NCBI RefSeq assembly: GCF_000024185.1
Contig: NC_013790.1
Coordinates: 558,001-622,000 of the forward strand
DNA length: 64,000 nt
Direction: 5' to 3'
DNA from: Methanobrevibacter ruminantium M1
Lineage (GTDB): Archaea; Methanobacteriota; Methanobacteria; Methanobacteriales; Methanobacteriaceae
In this document: positions 46,860 through 55,121 of the stretch, piece after piece
Layout of the letters: each line of letters starts with the position of its first letter
How positions within the stretch are numbered: the first letter of the stretch is position 1
The notes under the pieces: generated by a model
The model's input: only the letters and a program-made list of their open reading frames with translations
The model's database searches: none
What the model was told of the DNA's origin: nothing
Translations under genes and position numbers: made by a program

Positions 46860-46886
46860 GATAATGGGTTTGGTTATTTATACCGC

Positions 46887-46975
46887 GAACATTTGTTCTA
46901 GGCTTTTTTTTATGCCATGAACATTTGTTTTAGGCTTTTTTTATACTCAGAACATTTTTCTAAGATACTTTTACT
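46887..46975 (+). terminator. Repeated GAACATTTGTTC hairpins with T-runs
   Basis: GAACATTTGTTC (46887-46898) is a 5-bp inverted repeat followed by TAGGC and eight T. A close copy is at 46919-46945, and a weaker third (GAACATTTTTCT) at 46950. Serial weak terminators for the upstream RNA-like element are a reasonable reading. Confidence 0.45.
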
Positions 46976-46998
46976 CAGATATTCTGAGGAGTGTTTAT

Positions 46999-47190
46999 TT
47001 ATACCCAGAGCATAAAATCTGGGCTTGGAGCTGCACTTACAGCTAAAATAGATAAAAGCAATACTGTAAACACTACAAATATTACCATGCAATCTTTAAT
47101 GTTTATTCTAAGGTTGTTGAAAGTCAAAGGATCTCTTAAATTTTGTTTTTTTCTTAAATCACAAGTTCTGTTATTATGGCTTACCATCAT
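46999..47190 (-). CDS. Small protein with hydrophobic segment (63 residues)
   Basis: An ATG at 47190 (or the next ATG, 47187) follows GGCGAGGTGA on the minus strand, a strong ribosome binding site. The peptide is polar and basic at first (RTCDLRKKQNLRDPLTFNN), then has a strongly hydrophobic segment (VIFVVFTVLLLSILAVSAA) and ends in PSPDFMLWV. It looks like a signal-anchored small protein. Its last codons form a 6-bp hairpin (CCCAGA/TCTGGG, 47003-47022). I do not recognise a family. The ribosome binding site and the layout make it more credible than other short frames here. Confidence 0.55.
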   Translation of the reverse strand: MMVSHNNRTCDLRKKQNLRDPLTFNNLRINIKDCMVIFVVFTVLLLSILAVSAAPSPDFMLWV

Positions 47191-47294
47191 TTTCACCTCG
47201 CCTTTAGTTAAATTTTTTCATGTGTACTAATAGTAAGTTTTAAAGAGTATATAAAAAAAGAGCAAGAGAGCATTTGAAAACTAATCAAGGTGTA

Positions 47295-47307
47295 TTTCAA
47301 GTGTAAA
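47295..47307 (-). promoter_or_regulatory. Mini-ORB-like 13-mer
   Basis: TTTCAAGTGTAAA, which is TTTACACTTGAAA on the minus strand. As I recall it, this is the repeated mini-ORB sequence at the Methanothermobacter origin. It is a single copy in an AT-rich gap about 960 bases after the orc1/cdc6 stop. One 13-mer could be chance, but its place is suggestive. Confidence 0.35.
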
Positions 47308-47479
47308 ATTGCACTGATATTTAGAGTGTTTTAATTGTTAATATGAAATTTTTAAGAGATTTTTTCATCTCTTTTTAAGCCTTAGATTTTTAAGTGATTT
47401 TTCAATTTATTTTATATATCATTAAATTAGAAATAATATTAGAAACTAATAAATGATTTTAATTCATTGTGGTGCAATT

Positions 47480-47926
47480 ATGAGTGAAAATAATCAAAGG
47501 GAGAAAAAATTCGAATATTTTGAAGTTACTGCAGATATTGGATTTTATGCTTATGGTAATACTCTGGAAGAGGCTTACGAAAATGCTGCTTTAGCTATGT
47601 TTAATGTGGTGACTGATATAGATAAGGTTAAAACTAGCGAAACCCGTGAGTTTGAGGTCGAATCAGAGGATTTGGTTTCTCTTTTATATGATTATTTGGA
47701 TGAGTTCTTATTCCTTCAAGATACTGAATTCTTGTTTTTCAGTGAGTTTAAGGTTGATATAGATAAAACAGAGGATGGTTATAAGTTAAATTGCATTGCA
47801 TCTGGTGAGGAAATCAATTGGGACGTTCATGTTCCACGCTCTGAAGTTAAGGCCATCACTTTTCATAAGATGTGTGTAAAAAAGGAAGATGGTGTTTTTA
47901 AGCTTAGGGCTATTTTGGATTTGTAA
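47480..47926 (+). CDS. Archease
   Basis: Archease activates the tRNA/RNA ligase RtcB, helping its guanylylation and allowing many turnovers. The 148-residue sequence has the family pattern: FEYFEVTADIGFYAYG (the Asp is a metal ligand), LEEAYENAALAMFNVVTD, LLYDYLDEFLFLQD, and at the end KAITFHKMCVKKEDG plus RAILDL with the C-terminal Asp. ATG 47480 follows GGTG. The rtcB gene is next downstream, in the same direction, after a 375-base repeat-rich spacer. The pairing is established in archaea and bacteria. Confidence 0.95.
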   Translation: MSENNQREKKFEYFEVTADIGFYAYGNTLEEAYENAALAMFNVVTDIDKVKTSETREFEVESEDLVSLLYDYLDEFLFLQDTEFLFFSEFKVDIDKTEDGYKLNCIASGEEINWDVHVPRSEVKAITFHKMCVKKEDGVFKLRAILDL

Positions 47927-48301
47927 GACTTCTTTTTAATCTATTTTTATCCTATTTTTCTTAAAACTCTATTTAATTCCTTTAACAATCTTTTAAGCTA
48001 TTTTTATTCAATTTTTCTTAAAACTCTATTTAATTCCTTTAACAATCTTTTAAGCTATTTTTTAAATATTTTATTAATAATCTATTTCCAGTTATTTTTA
48101 TTCGAAGGAATTTAAACAATTAATTTTAAATGTATTATAAAACAAAATATAATAACAATTAAAACTATAATTTAATTTATAATTTCTATGCAGAAGTTTT
48201 ATTTAAATTTAATTTATAATTTCTATGCAGAAGTTTATTTAAATTTAATTTATAATTTTTATGCAAAAGTTTTATTTTAATTTTAATCATTAAGTGATAC
48301 T
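47927..48301. repeat. Two tandem repeat blocks between archease and rtcB
   Basis: Block one: a 57-base unit (starts CTATTTTTAT) at 47941-47997 and again at 47998-48054, nearly identical, plus a partial third. Block two: a 36-37-base unit with TATAATTTCTATGCAGAAG at 48171, 48208 and 48244, the third copy slightly changed. Block two is in the rtcB promoter region, and each unit carries TTTATAATTT, a TATA-like string, so promoters may be repeated. Confidence 0.85.
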
Positions 48302-49750
48302 ATGTCAATTAGAGAAAGTCTTGTAAAAGTTAGAGAAAATGTTTGGGAACTTCCAAGTGACTATAAGAAGGAAATGAGAGTTCCTGGAAGGATGTATCTT
48401 GATGATGAAGCTGTAAAGACCATTGAAGAAGGTGCTCTTGAACAGGTTTCAAATGTGGCCTGCATGCCTGGTATTCAAGGGGCATCAATCGCCATGCCTG
48501 ATATTCACTTCGGATACGGTTTCAGCATAGGAGGAGTAGGTGCATTCAATTATAATAACGGTGTTGTAAGTCCTGGAGGAGTGGGCTTTGACATTAACTG
48601 TGGAGTAAGAATGCTTAGGACCAATCTTACTGAAGATGAAATCAAGCCGCATCTTAAGGAGCTTACAGAGGTTCTCTTTAAAAACATTCCATCAGGTGTT
48701 GGAAGCAAAGGTCAGATAAGGCTTAAGGACAATGAGATCAATGAGGTTCTTGATTATGGTGCCTGGTGGGCAGTTGAACGTGGATTCGGCTGGGAAGAAG
48801 ACCTAAAATTCCTTGAAGAGAATGGGAGAATGGAAGAGGCCGAATCTGAAGTCGTAAGCAAAAAGGCTAAAAAAAGAGGAGTTCCTCAATTAGGTTCATT
48901 AGGTTCTGGAAACCACTTCCTTGAGGTTCAAAAGATTGAGGAAGTCTATGACGATAATGTTGCAAAGGCATTTGGTCTAGAGCCTGGAAATGTTACAATA
49001 ATGATTCACAGCGGTTCAAGAGGCTGCGGACACCAAATCTGTTCTGATTATTTAAGAAAGATGGATAAGGCTTATAGAAACTATAAGATCAAGCTTCCAG
49101 ACAGACAATTGGCATGTGCTCCTATTGACTCTCCAGAGGCTACAGGATACCTTAAGGCTATGGCTGCAGGTGCAAACTATGCTTGGGCTAACCGTCAGAT
49201 GATGTCCCATTGGGTAAGGCAATCCTTTGAAGAGGTATTTAAGAGGGATGCAGAAGATATGGGAATGAGCACAATCTATGATGTTGCCCATAACATTGCT
49301 AAAAAGGAAGTCCATAAGGTTAAAAATTCCCATATGGAAGTTCTTGTTCACAGAAAAGGTGCAACCCGTGCATTCTGTCCTGGAAGACGTGAGATTCCTA
49401 AGGAATATCGTGATGTAGGTCAGCCTGTCCTTATTCCTGGAACCATGGGAACCGCTTCATATATCTTGCATGGTACTGATGTTGCTATGGAAGAGACCTT
49501 TGGATCCACTGCACATGGTGCTGGAAGGGTATTGTCCAGAACTGCTGCTAAAAAGCAATACACTGCTAAGGATATTGAAAAAGAATTGAATGATAAGGGA
49601 ATTCATGTAAAAGCTAATTCAGCTCCTGTGTTAGCTGAAGAGGCTCCTGGTGCATATAAGAATGTGGATTCTGTTGTTAAGACCTCTCACGATGCTGGCA
49701 TTGCTAAGCTGGTTGCTAAGGTTGTTCCACTAGCAGTTACAAAAGGATAG
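48302..49750 (+). CDS. rtcB: RNA-splicing ligase RtcB
   Basis: RtcB joins 2',3'-cyclic phosphate and 5'-OH RNA ends using GTP and manganese; in archaea it seals tRNA exons after intron removal. The 482 residues show all the hallmarks: [28 protein letters not shown] with the metal Asp and Cys, [33 protein letters not shown] and [12 protein letters not shown], where the His-Arg-Lys-Gly region holds the guanylylated His. [13 protein letters not shown] follows. No intein interrupts it. ATG follows AAGTGATA. Confidence 0.97.
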   Translation: MSIRESLVKVRENVWELPSDYKKEMRVPGRMYLDDEAVKTIEEGALEQVSNVACMPGIQGASIAMPDIHFGYGFSIGGVGAFNYNNGVVSPGGVGFDINCGVRMLRTNLTEDEIKPHLKELTEVLFKNIPSGVGSKGQIRLKDNEINEVLDYGAWWAVERGFGWEEDLKFLEENGRMEEAESEVVSKKAKKRGVPQLGSLGSGNHFLEVQKIEEVYDDNVAKAFGLEPGNVTIMIHSGSRGCGHQICSDYLRKMDKAYRNYKIKLPDRQLACAPIDSPEATGYLKAMAAGANYAWANRQMMSHWVRQSFEEVFKRDAEDMGMSTIYDVAHNIAKKEVHKVKNSHMEVLVHRKGATRAFCPGRREIPKEYRDVGQPVLIPGTMGTASYILHGTDVAMEETFGSTAHGAGRVLSRTAAKKQYTAKDIEKELNDKGIHVKANSAPVLAEEAPGAYKNVDSVVKTSHDAGIAKLVAKVVPLAVTKG

Positions 49751-49804
49751 TTCTTAATAGGTTTAAAAGGCTTAATTAAGAATTTAGTTTGATTTATAGA
49801 ATTT

Positions 49805-49826
49805 AAAAAGGACATCTGTCCTTTTT
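49805..49826 (+). terminator. Hairpin terminator after rtcB
   Basis: A perfect 10-bp stem, AAAAAGGACA with TGTCCTTTTT and a two-base turn, followed by a further T-run at 49832-49840. It starts about 55 bases after the rtcB stop. Confidence 0.8.
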
Positions 49827-49897
49827 CATTTACTTTTTTTTTAAAACTAGTTTATTTATATTAATTTTTCATTATTTATTTTTGCGAGGTTATTTAT

Positions 49898-50671
49898 ATG
49901 ATTGCAATTATTGGAGGAAGCGGTGTCGATGAGATTACAGACATGGCAGAATCAATAGAGAAAAAGATAGTAGATACCGAATATGGCTCTGTACAGGTTT
50001 CTCTATTTGAAATTGAAGGAAAAGAAGTTGTTTTCCTTCCAAGACATTCAGAAGGACATACCTGTCCTCCACATAAGATTAACTTTAAGGCAAATATCAT
50101 GGCCTTAAAGGAGTTAGGGGTTAGTCAGATTTTAGCTACAAATGCAGTAGGTTCAGTTGATTTGGAAATTGGCCCGGGATCCATAGTAATTCCAGATGAC
50201 TTCTTGGACTTTACTGTAAATAGGGATAGGACATTCTATGACGATGATGTTGTTCATATTGACATGAGCGAGCCTTACTGCAATAGGCTTAGAAATGCAT
50301 TGCTAGAGAATTCTGATTGTGTAAATGGAGGTCTTGTAGATGGTGGAACCCATATTTGTACAGAAGGACCTAGATTTGAAACTCCATCTGAAATCAGGAT
50401 GTTTAAAATGATTGGCGGAACTGTTGTGGGAATGACTACATTACCTGAAGCTGTTCTTGCAAGGGAAAAGGAGATGTGCTATGCTTCCATAGCCATTGTA
50501 TCCAATTATTGCACTTCCATTGCCAAGCATAAATTAGGAGTGGAAGAGATAATTGAAATAATGGCTGTAAAAAAGGAAGAATTGATTAGTCTTCTGTTTA
50601 ATACAATTAAGAATCTGCCTGTAGACTATGATTGTGAATGCCATCATGCATTAGGTGATGCGGAGTTTTAA
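49898..50671 (+). CDS. S-methyl-5'-thioadenosine/thioinosine phosphorylase
   Basis: A purine nucleoside phosphorylase family 2 enzyme of 257 residues that splits methylthio-nucleosides into base and methylthioribose 1-phosphate (methionine salvage). IAIIGGSGVD, LPRHSEGHTCPPHKINF, LATNAVGSVD and CTEGPRFETPSEIRMFK are present, as is GMTTLPEAVLAREKEMCYA. In methanogens the related MJ0060 prefers methylthioinosine, formed after deamination, so that substrate is plausible here; the choice cannot be read from the sequence alone. Start ATG has GAGG about ten bases before. Confidence 0.92.
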   Translation: MIAIIGGSGVDEITDMAESIEKKIVDTEYGSVQVSLFEIEGKEVVFLPRHSEGHTCPPHKINFKANIMALKELGVSQILATNAVGSVDLEIGPGSIVIPDDFLDFTVNRDRTFYDDDVVHIDMSEPYCNRLRNALLENSDCVNGGLVDGGTHICTEGPRFETPSEIRMFKMIGGTVVGMTTLPEAVLAREKEMCYASIAIVSNYCTSIAKHKLGVEEIIEIMAVKKEELISLLFNTIKNLPVDYDCECHHALGDAEF

Positions 50672-50691
50672 TCAATTATTTTAAAATAAGA

Positions 50692-50717
50692 AATTAAGAG
50701 AGGAAACTCTCTTAATT
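50692..50717 (+). terminator. Hairpin terminator after MTA/MTI phosphorylase
   Basis: A perfect 10-bp stem (AATTAAGAGA with its complement, loop GGAAAC), 20 bases after the stop. Confidence 0.75.
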
Positions 50718-50751
50718 ATAAAAATATTTATTTTATTCTCTTTTTTTTTAT

Positions 50752-50873
50752 TTTAGAACTAAAATTTATTAATTCTGTCTTTTTTAGTGCTATTTTTTTT
50801 TAATTAGGTCTCTTTAGAACTAAAATTTTTTAATTCTGTCTTTTTTAGTGCTATTTTTTTTTAATTAGGTCTC
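50752..50873. repeat. 61-bp tandem duplication
   Basis: Two copies of a 61-base unit (starts TTTAGAACTAAAATTT) at 50752-50812 and 50813-50873, differing by one base. They lie at the convergent 3' ends of the phosphorylase and the SpoIIM-like gene. Confidence 0.88.
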
Positions 50874-50899
50874 TTTTTTTATTTTCACACTAATTTTCT

Positions 50900-51526
50900 T
50901 TATCTAAGTCCTAAAAACCCCATAATAAATTCTGAAAATGCAGTTGAGAAATATGCTTCGATTGGAGCGGCAATAAGTAAGAGGATTGTTGCAATAACCA
51001 TTAGCACTATGCTCTGAATCAGTGTCTTTTTAGTCATCTCAAATGCGTCAGAGGCCCCATTTGTATCCTTGCTTCTAAATGCCTTTATGAACCTCCAAAT
51101 GAATAGGAACAATAGTATTCCAGCTGCGGACTGAAGGACTGTTGCAGTAATTTCAAATATTCCATGGGGAATTAGGTAAATTAGGTATAAGATTCCTCCA
51201 TTTGGCATGAAATGATTGAATAATTGTCCAATGCTTCCTAAATTTAATGCATTGTATCCTAGCAATACAATTGCAGCAATTCCAAAGAATACTGATGCAA
51301 GGTATGTAATGATTCCTCCAAGTTCGTTATGGATGAAAAGTTCAATTGCGCTGCTTTGGGCTCCTCCAGGACCATTCATTGCAGTTACATTGCTTGCAAT
51401 GGCCTGCATTTTCGGACCGGTTATAATCCAAGCTGCAATGAAAACTATTATAAAAAATGCATATAGTCCTATTATTAGTTTCTTATTGTCTTTTAGGGAT
51501 TCTATAAATAACTCTTTTATATTCAT
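50900..51526 (-). CDS. SpoIIM/DUF95-family membrane protein
   Basis: A 208-residue protein with about five transmembrane helices. The family signature is GGILYLIYLIPHGIFEITATVLQ, with the PHGIFEI core conserved in archaeal and bacterial stage II sporulation protein M homologues. FIHNELGGIITYLASVFFGI at the second helix is typical as well. In bacteria, SpoIIM is part of the engulfment machinery; related archaeal proteins have no known function and are not about sporulation. It is alone on the minus strand with a strong TATA-like string (GGTTATATATAAAG) upstream at about 51614-51627. Confidence 0.86.
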   Translation of the reverse strand: MNIKELFIESLKDNKKLIIGLYAFFIIVFIAAWIITGPKMQAIASNVTAMNGPGGAQSSAIELFIHNELGGIITYLASVFFGIAAIVLLGYNALNLGSIGQLFNHFMPNGGILYLIYLIPHGIFEITATVLQSAAGILLFLFIWRFIKAFRSKDTNGASDAFEMTKKTLIQSIVLMVIATILLLIAAPIEAYFSTAFSEFIMGFLGLR

Positions 51527-51934
51527 ATCTTTTATTTTATATTTTTGAATTTATATAATTTTTTAATGCTGTTTTTCTCATTGTTAATTCCACTTAAATT
51601 TATAAAATGTAAAACTTTATATATAACCGTGCCCTTATATCTTGTAAGCATTAAAGTTTGAATATTGGTATTGAATTGATTGGTTTCATTAATCTAATTC
51701 ATTAATGAATTCATTTGATTTGGTATTGGTATTTGATTTTAATGTACGCCAATGATTTCACCACAAGTAAGAATTTTTACACCTTTTAAAACTACTATAT
51801 TGTTTCTTTCTTGTTCATATTTTAATATACTCTATGCACCATTTAATCATAGTTAATCACTCCTTGATTTGTTTTGCATTGTTTGTCATTTGTGTATCAT
51901 CTTATAGGGTTTTTCTTCTTTCTTTTGGTAAATC
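51527..51934. other. Divergent spacer, left part
   Basis: Contains the strong TATA-like string ACTTTATATATAACC at 51613-51627, which reads well on both strands: towards the SpoIIM-like gene (minus) or towards a long + strand leader. The region from 51650 to 51930 has no credible gene; TTGGTATTG-like words repeat at 51664 and 51720. Confidence 0.4.
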
Positions 51935-52018
51935 ATTGGGATTTAAATAGATCAGGGGTGGGTTTCTTCCCAATATTGTCAGGACAAGAAGGGGTAGTCC
52001 TGATTTAAAGATATTGGG
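51935..52018 (+). ncRNA. GC-rich nested hairpin, possible RNA or leader element
   Basis: In an AT-rich gap, this stretch is clearly richer in G+C. CCCAATAT (51969-51976) pairs with ATATTGGG (52011-52018), and inside it TCAGGAC (51979-51985) pairs with GTCCTGA (51997-52003) around an 11-base loop, AAGAAGGGGTA. An upstream ATTGGGA (51935-51941) can instead pair with TCCCAAT (51968-51974), so two exclusive folds exist. Such arrangements are typical of regulatory leaders. The next gene is 270 bases downstream. No known RNA family was recognised. Confidence 0.4.
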
Positions 52019-52288
52019 ATGATTGGTGGGTATATAATTATTCTATTAATTGAAGTTGATTTATTGGATGGTTTTTGTATGAATTGATTATTTTTCGGCT
52101 TTTAAACAATTCATATGATTATTGTTTTTTAAATTGGTTTTGAATCTAATAGATTAATTATTCTATCTATTTAAGCTCTTAATATTTGATTTAGACTATA
52201 ATCTATATTTGTGAGCATTTAAGCTCTAAATATTAATTTGGATATTTGGGCTATTTAGAAAAGAACTTTCTTTTTAGAGGTATTTTTC

Positions 52289-52681
52289 ATGAATGAATTT
52301 GGACAATTACAATTAATCTGGATTAGAAGACTTGCAAGAGAAACTGGTAGAATTACTGCATTGATAGAAGCTGGAAATCTTTCTGTAATTGATTTGGTCA
52401 GATATAAAAAGAGCATTTCATCAATGGATGGATTTTGTCGTTTTGTAATTGAATCTCAAGATTGGGATGATGTTAGAAGAATTCCTGAAATTGTTGAAGA
52501 TGTTGAAGAAAAGTTATTCTTGCACTTTTATGAAATGATCGACAGATTCGATGGAGAAGGAGCTCATTTAGACTTTTCCAAAGAAGATGAGGGTAAGATA
52601 TGCTTAAATTTCGACGATGCTTCTTTAGAGGACATTGTATTTACAATCATTGATGACGAAGACATTGATGTGTTTTTATAA
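52289..52681 (+). CDS. Hypothetical acidic protein
   Basis: I do not recognise this 130-residue protein. It begins MNEFGQLQLIWIRRLARETG, has a mostly helical N-terminal half with ITALIEAGNLSVIDLVRYKK, and a very acidic C-terminus ending in FTIIDDEDIDVFL. There is no signal peptide or membrane segment, so it should be cytoplasmic. ATG follows AGAGGTATTTTTC. Its codon use and composition look like a real gene. A long leader with a nested hairpin lies upstream, which could control it. Confidence 0.7.
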   Translation: MNEFGQLQLIWIRRLARETGRITALIEAGNLSVIDLVRYKKSISSMDGFCRFVIESQDWDDVRRIPEIVEDVEEKLFLHFYEMIDRFDGEGAHLDFSKEDEGKICLNFDDASLEDIVFTIIDDEDIDVFL

Positions 52682-52791
52682 TTTCATCTTCTTTTAAATT
52701 CTTTTTTTTTGTTTTTTAAGAATAAGGATTTTTTTATGAGGTCAAATATTTTTTTCAAATGAGTAATGCTTTTTTTTCATTCCAAAGATTT

Positions 52792-52995
52792 TTATTTTTT
52801 ATTAGAATCATTAATAAATATGTCTTCGATTTTCACATCAAATTTATGGGCTATTTTAAAGGCTAATTCCAATGACGGATCATTTTTATTATTTTCAATC
52901 AATACAATTGTCTGTCTGCTAACGCCTAATTCATCTGCTAATTCCTTTTGAGTAATATTTTCTATTGCCCTATATATTTTTAGATTATTTCTCAT
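52792..52995 (-). CDS. XRE-family (Cro/CI-type) transcription regulator
   Basis: A 67-residue single-domain regulator with a clear helix-turn-helix: TQKELADELGVSRQTIVLIE (residues 15-34). The rest, NDPSLELAFKIAHKFDVKIEDIF, completes the five-helix fold. It is in the size and sequence class of small archaeal/bacterial YgzD-like regulators. It diverges from the Cys-rich protein gene at 53233, and the region between holds palindromes, so control of itself and that gene is likely. ATG start has no strong binding site (TTTTGTGATAA). Confidence 0.92.
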   Translation of the reverse strand: MRNNLKIYRAIENITQKELADELGVSRQTIVLIENNKNDPSLELAFKIAHKFDVKIEDIFINDSNKK

Positions 52996-53035
52996 TTTAT
53001 CACAAAAATTTCTTCTTTTATATGTTTATTAATTT

Positions 53036-53156
53036 CTAATATTATTTATTTTAGGTATAGTTTATTTTACTTAATGTTTAATATTATTTACTTTATGTTA
53101 AATATATTTTACTATTATTATATATTTATATAGGATTATGAATATATATTCATAAT
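53036..53156. promoter_or_regulatory. Operator candidates between XRE regulator and Cys-rich gene
   Basis: A perfect 22-bp palindrome lies at 53135-53156 (half-site ATTATGAATAT). In addition, TAATATTATTTA followed by TTTTA or CTTTA appears twice, near 53037 and 53080. The palindrome is about 80 bases before the start of the Cys-rich gene and could bind a dimeric XRE protein. Palindrome seen; binding inferred. Confidence 0.5.
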
Positions 53157-53232
53157 GTAATTTATAGTAATTTTGATTTGTTTTTTATTTAACAATTAGA
53201 ATTCTTGTTGAATTTAATATAAGGTGATTAAT

Positions 53233-53532
53233 ATGGAAAATCTTTTAAATTTAAAATATACTTGTAAAGACTGTGATTTTACTTGGATAACATTAAATGG
53301 AGAACATAGCATTTGTCCTAAGTGCCATAGTGAAAATATTGATTTATTAGGAGAAGTAAAGGATTTGGATATTGAAGCAATTCTTGCTCATAATAAAATG
53401 AGGGGAGGATGTTGTGGTTCTGCACGTGGAAAAGGTCCTTTGACATGTGGAAAACCAATGCCTGACCATGCAAATCCAAATATTCCTCATCATAACCACA
53501 ATAAGAAAACTTGTTGTGGATACAATGAATAA
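53233..53532 (+). CDS. Cys/His-rich zinc-ribbon protein
   Basis: A 99-residue protein with a classical zinc ribbon (YTCKDCDFTW, then SICPKCHSENID) in the first 40 residues, and a second Cys/His-rich part: MRGGCCGSARGKGPLTCGK and NIPHHNHNKKTCCGYNE. In all, nine cysteines and five histidines suggest metal binding, perhaps iron-sulfur or zinc storage, redox or regulation. I do not recognise the complete architecture. ATG 53233 follows AAGGTGATTA. It diverges from an XRE regulator. Confidence 0.75.
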   Translation: MENLLNLKYTCKDCDFTWITLNGEHSICPKCHSENIDLLGEVKDLDIEAILAHNKMRGGCCGSARGKGPLTCGKPMPDHANPNIPHHNHNKKTCCGYNE

Positions 53533-54053
53533 TTTTATTTTTATATTTATTTCCTTGTTATGCGGGTGTTTGCCTAATTTATAGCATTTAGAATTAAAAT
53601 TAACTCCAACTTTATTATTTTGCTTTTATTTTAGGCAACACTCATTTTTATTTAATTTCCCTCTTTAATATTTTAATTTAATTATTAAAACCTATTTTTA
53701 TTTTTTTTTATTTTTTTCTTGTTTTTTGGGGGTTTTGGTCTTATTATTTTTTAGGTTTTTTATATCCTTTTCAATTATCACATTTTTTATTTTATTTTAT
53801 CAAGTCTATTTTTCTATAATTTTTAATCTAATTTCATTCAAATCTATTATGTTCATAATTTAAATTTATTTTATATTTTATATAATAGTTAATTTTTGAT
53901 TTAATAGTCAATTTCCTATTTTTTTCAAATTTAAATAACAAACTATTTATTATAAAGAAAATATAAATAAATAATAAGATATTATTTTAATTGACTTATT
54001 TAATATTCTTAACTTGATTATTAAATTAATTATATCATTTTGGAGGATTACTA
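53533..54053. other. AT-rich spacer
   Basis: About 520 bases, T-rich, without a convincing gene. An element TTTGCCTAATTTATAGC (53566) and TTTAGGCAACA (53631) form a weak inverted pair (TTGCCTAA/TTTAGGCAA). The promoter for the cyclase-like gene should lie near 53940-53990. Confidence 0.35.
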
Positions 54054-55121
54054 ATGAATGTAAGTGATTTAAAAAGAGACCATTATATGCTAAAGGGTCC
54101 CCTTGCAAAGCAAGGCTATGACTGGTGGTGGCATTCCCTCACTGCATACAATAAGGAAACTGGGGAACCAAGACCTTTCTTTATAGAATACTTTGTGTGC
54201 AATCCTGCTCTTGCTGAGGATGAGCCTACCTTAGGCCAAGACCCTAAAAACATTGAAGCAGGGAAAAAGCCATCCTACTGTATGCTGAAGGTAGGAGCAT
54301 GGGGTAAGGAGCCTAAGCAGATTCATAATTTCTATTCCATGAAGGATTTCGAATGTCCAGATGACAAGTTGGATGTTAAGATTGGAGAGTTCAGCTTAAC
54401 TGAAAAACATATGACCGGATACTGTAAGGTTACAGAGGAGGAAGCACGTGACCATCCGGAGTACATGTGTGATGCAGGAGAGATGAAATGGGACTTGGAC
54501 ATTGACAAGCAAATCACTTTTAATGTGGGATATGGAGCTAACACTCTCTTTAGAAAACTTAATTCATTTGAAATGTTTTGGCATGCTGAAGGAATAAAGA
54601 CTCAATACAGCGGAACCATTGAGCTTGATGGGGTCGAATATGAGGTTATTCCAGAAAAGTCATTCGGATATGCCGACAAGAACTGGGGAGCAGACTTTAC
54701 AAGCCCTTGGCTATGGATCTCCTCATGCAATCTAACAAGCCTCATTACTGGAGAGAAGCTTAACAACTCTGCCTTTGAAGCAGGTGGAGGAAAGCCTAAG
54801 GCATTTGGTATTTCACTTCCTAGAAAGCTTCTGATAGGATTCTATTATGAAGGAAAGATGTATGAATATAACTTTGCAAGATTCTGGAATATGGTAAAGG
54901 TTGATTTCGGATTTAAGGAAGGTGAAGAGTTGAATGAATGGTTTATCAATGCAAGTAATAAGGACAGCAAGATGGAAATGAAGCTTTATTGCAAGCGTGA
55001 TGAGATGTTGCTCTTTAATTATGAAGCTCCAACCGGTAAGAAGCTACACACCCGTCTTTGGAATGGTGGTAACGGCTTTGGTGAGATAAAGCTTATGAAA
55101 AAAGGACGGCACATTGATTGA
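54054..55121 (+). CDS. Tocopherol-cyclase-like protein, 3' end frameshifted
   Basis: The 355-residue frame resembles the tocopherol cyclase / CrtC-like superfamily: GPLAKQGYDWWWHSLTAYN at the start, FFIEYFVCNPAL, MFWHAEGIKTQYSGTI, and the family hallmark FGYADKNWGADFTSPWLWIS (around residue 205-224). Just before the stop, a run of six A (after ATG at about 55094) shifts the frame; with five A the protein continues as LMKKDGTLIDHVKIENAG and ends YDDDRTHNVIDDR at TAA 55201-55203, for 382 residues. So the C-terminal 30 residues are probably lost or the run is a sequencing error. The substrate is unknown; a cyclic or lipid isoprenoid is a guess from homology. Confidence 0.68.
   Translation: MNVSDLKRDHYMLKGPLAKQGYDWWWHSLTAYNKETGEPRPFFIEYFVCNPALAEDEPTLGQDPKNIEAGKKPSYCMLKVGAWGKEPKQIHNFYSMKDFECPDDKLDVKIGEFSLTEKHMTGYCKVTEEEARDHPEYMCDAGEMKWDLDIDKQITFNVGYGANTLFRKLNSFEMFWHAEGIKTQYSGTIELDGVEYEVIPEKSFGYADKNWGADFTSPWLWISSCNLTSLITGEKLNNSAFEAGGGKPKAFGISLPRKLLIGFYYEGKMYEYNFARFWNMVKVDFGFKEGEELNEWFINASNKDSKMEMKLYCKRDEMLLFNYEAPTGKKLHTRLWNGGNGFGEIKLMKKGRHID

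Noticed and set aside
46910-47092. A 60-codon minus-strand frame
   Set aside because: It overlaps the more credible 63-residue frame (46999-47190) and the GAACATTTGTTC repeats, and has no good binding site.
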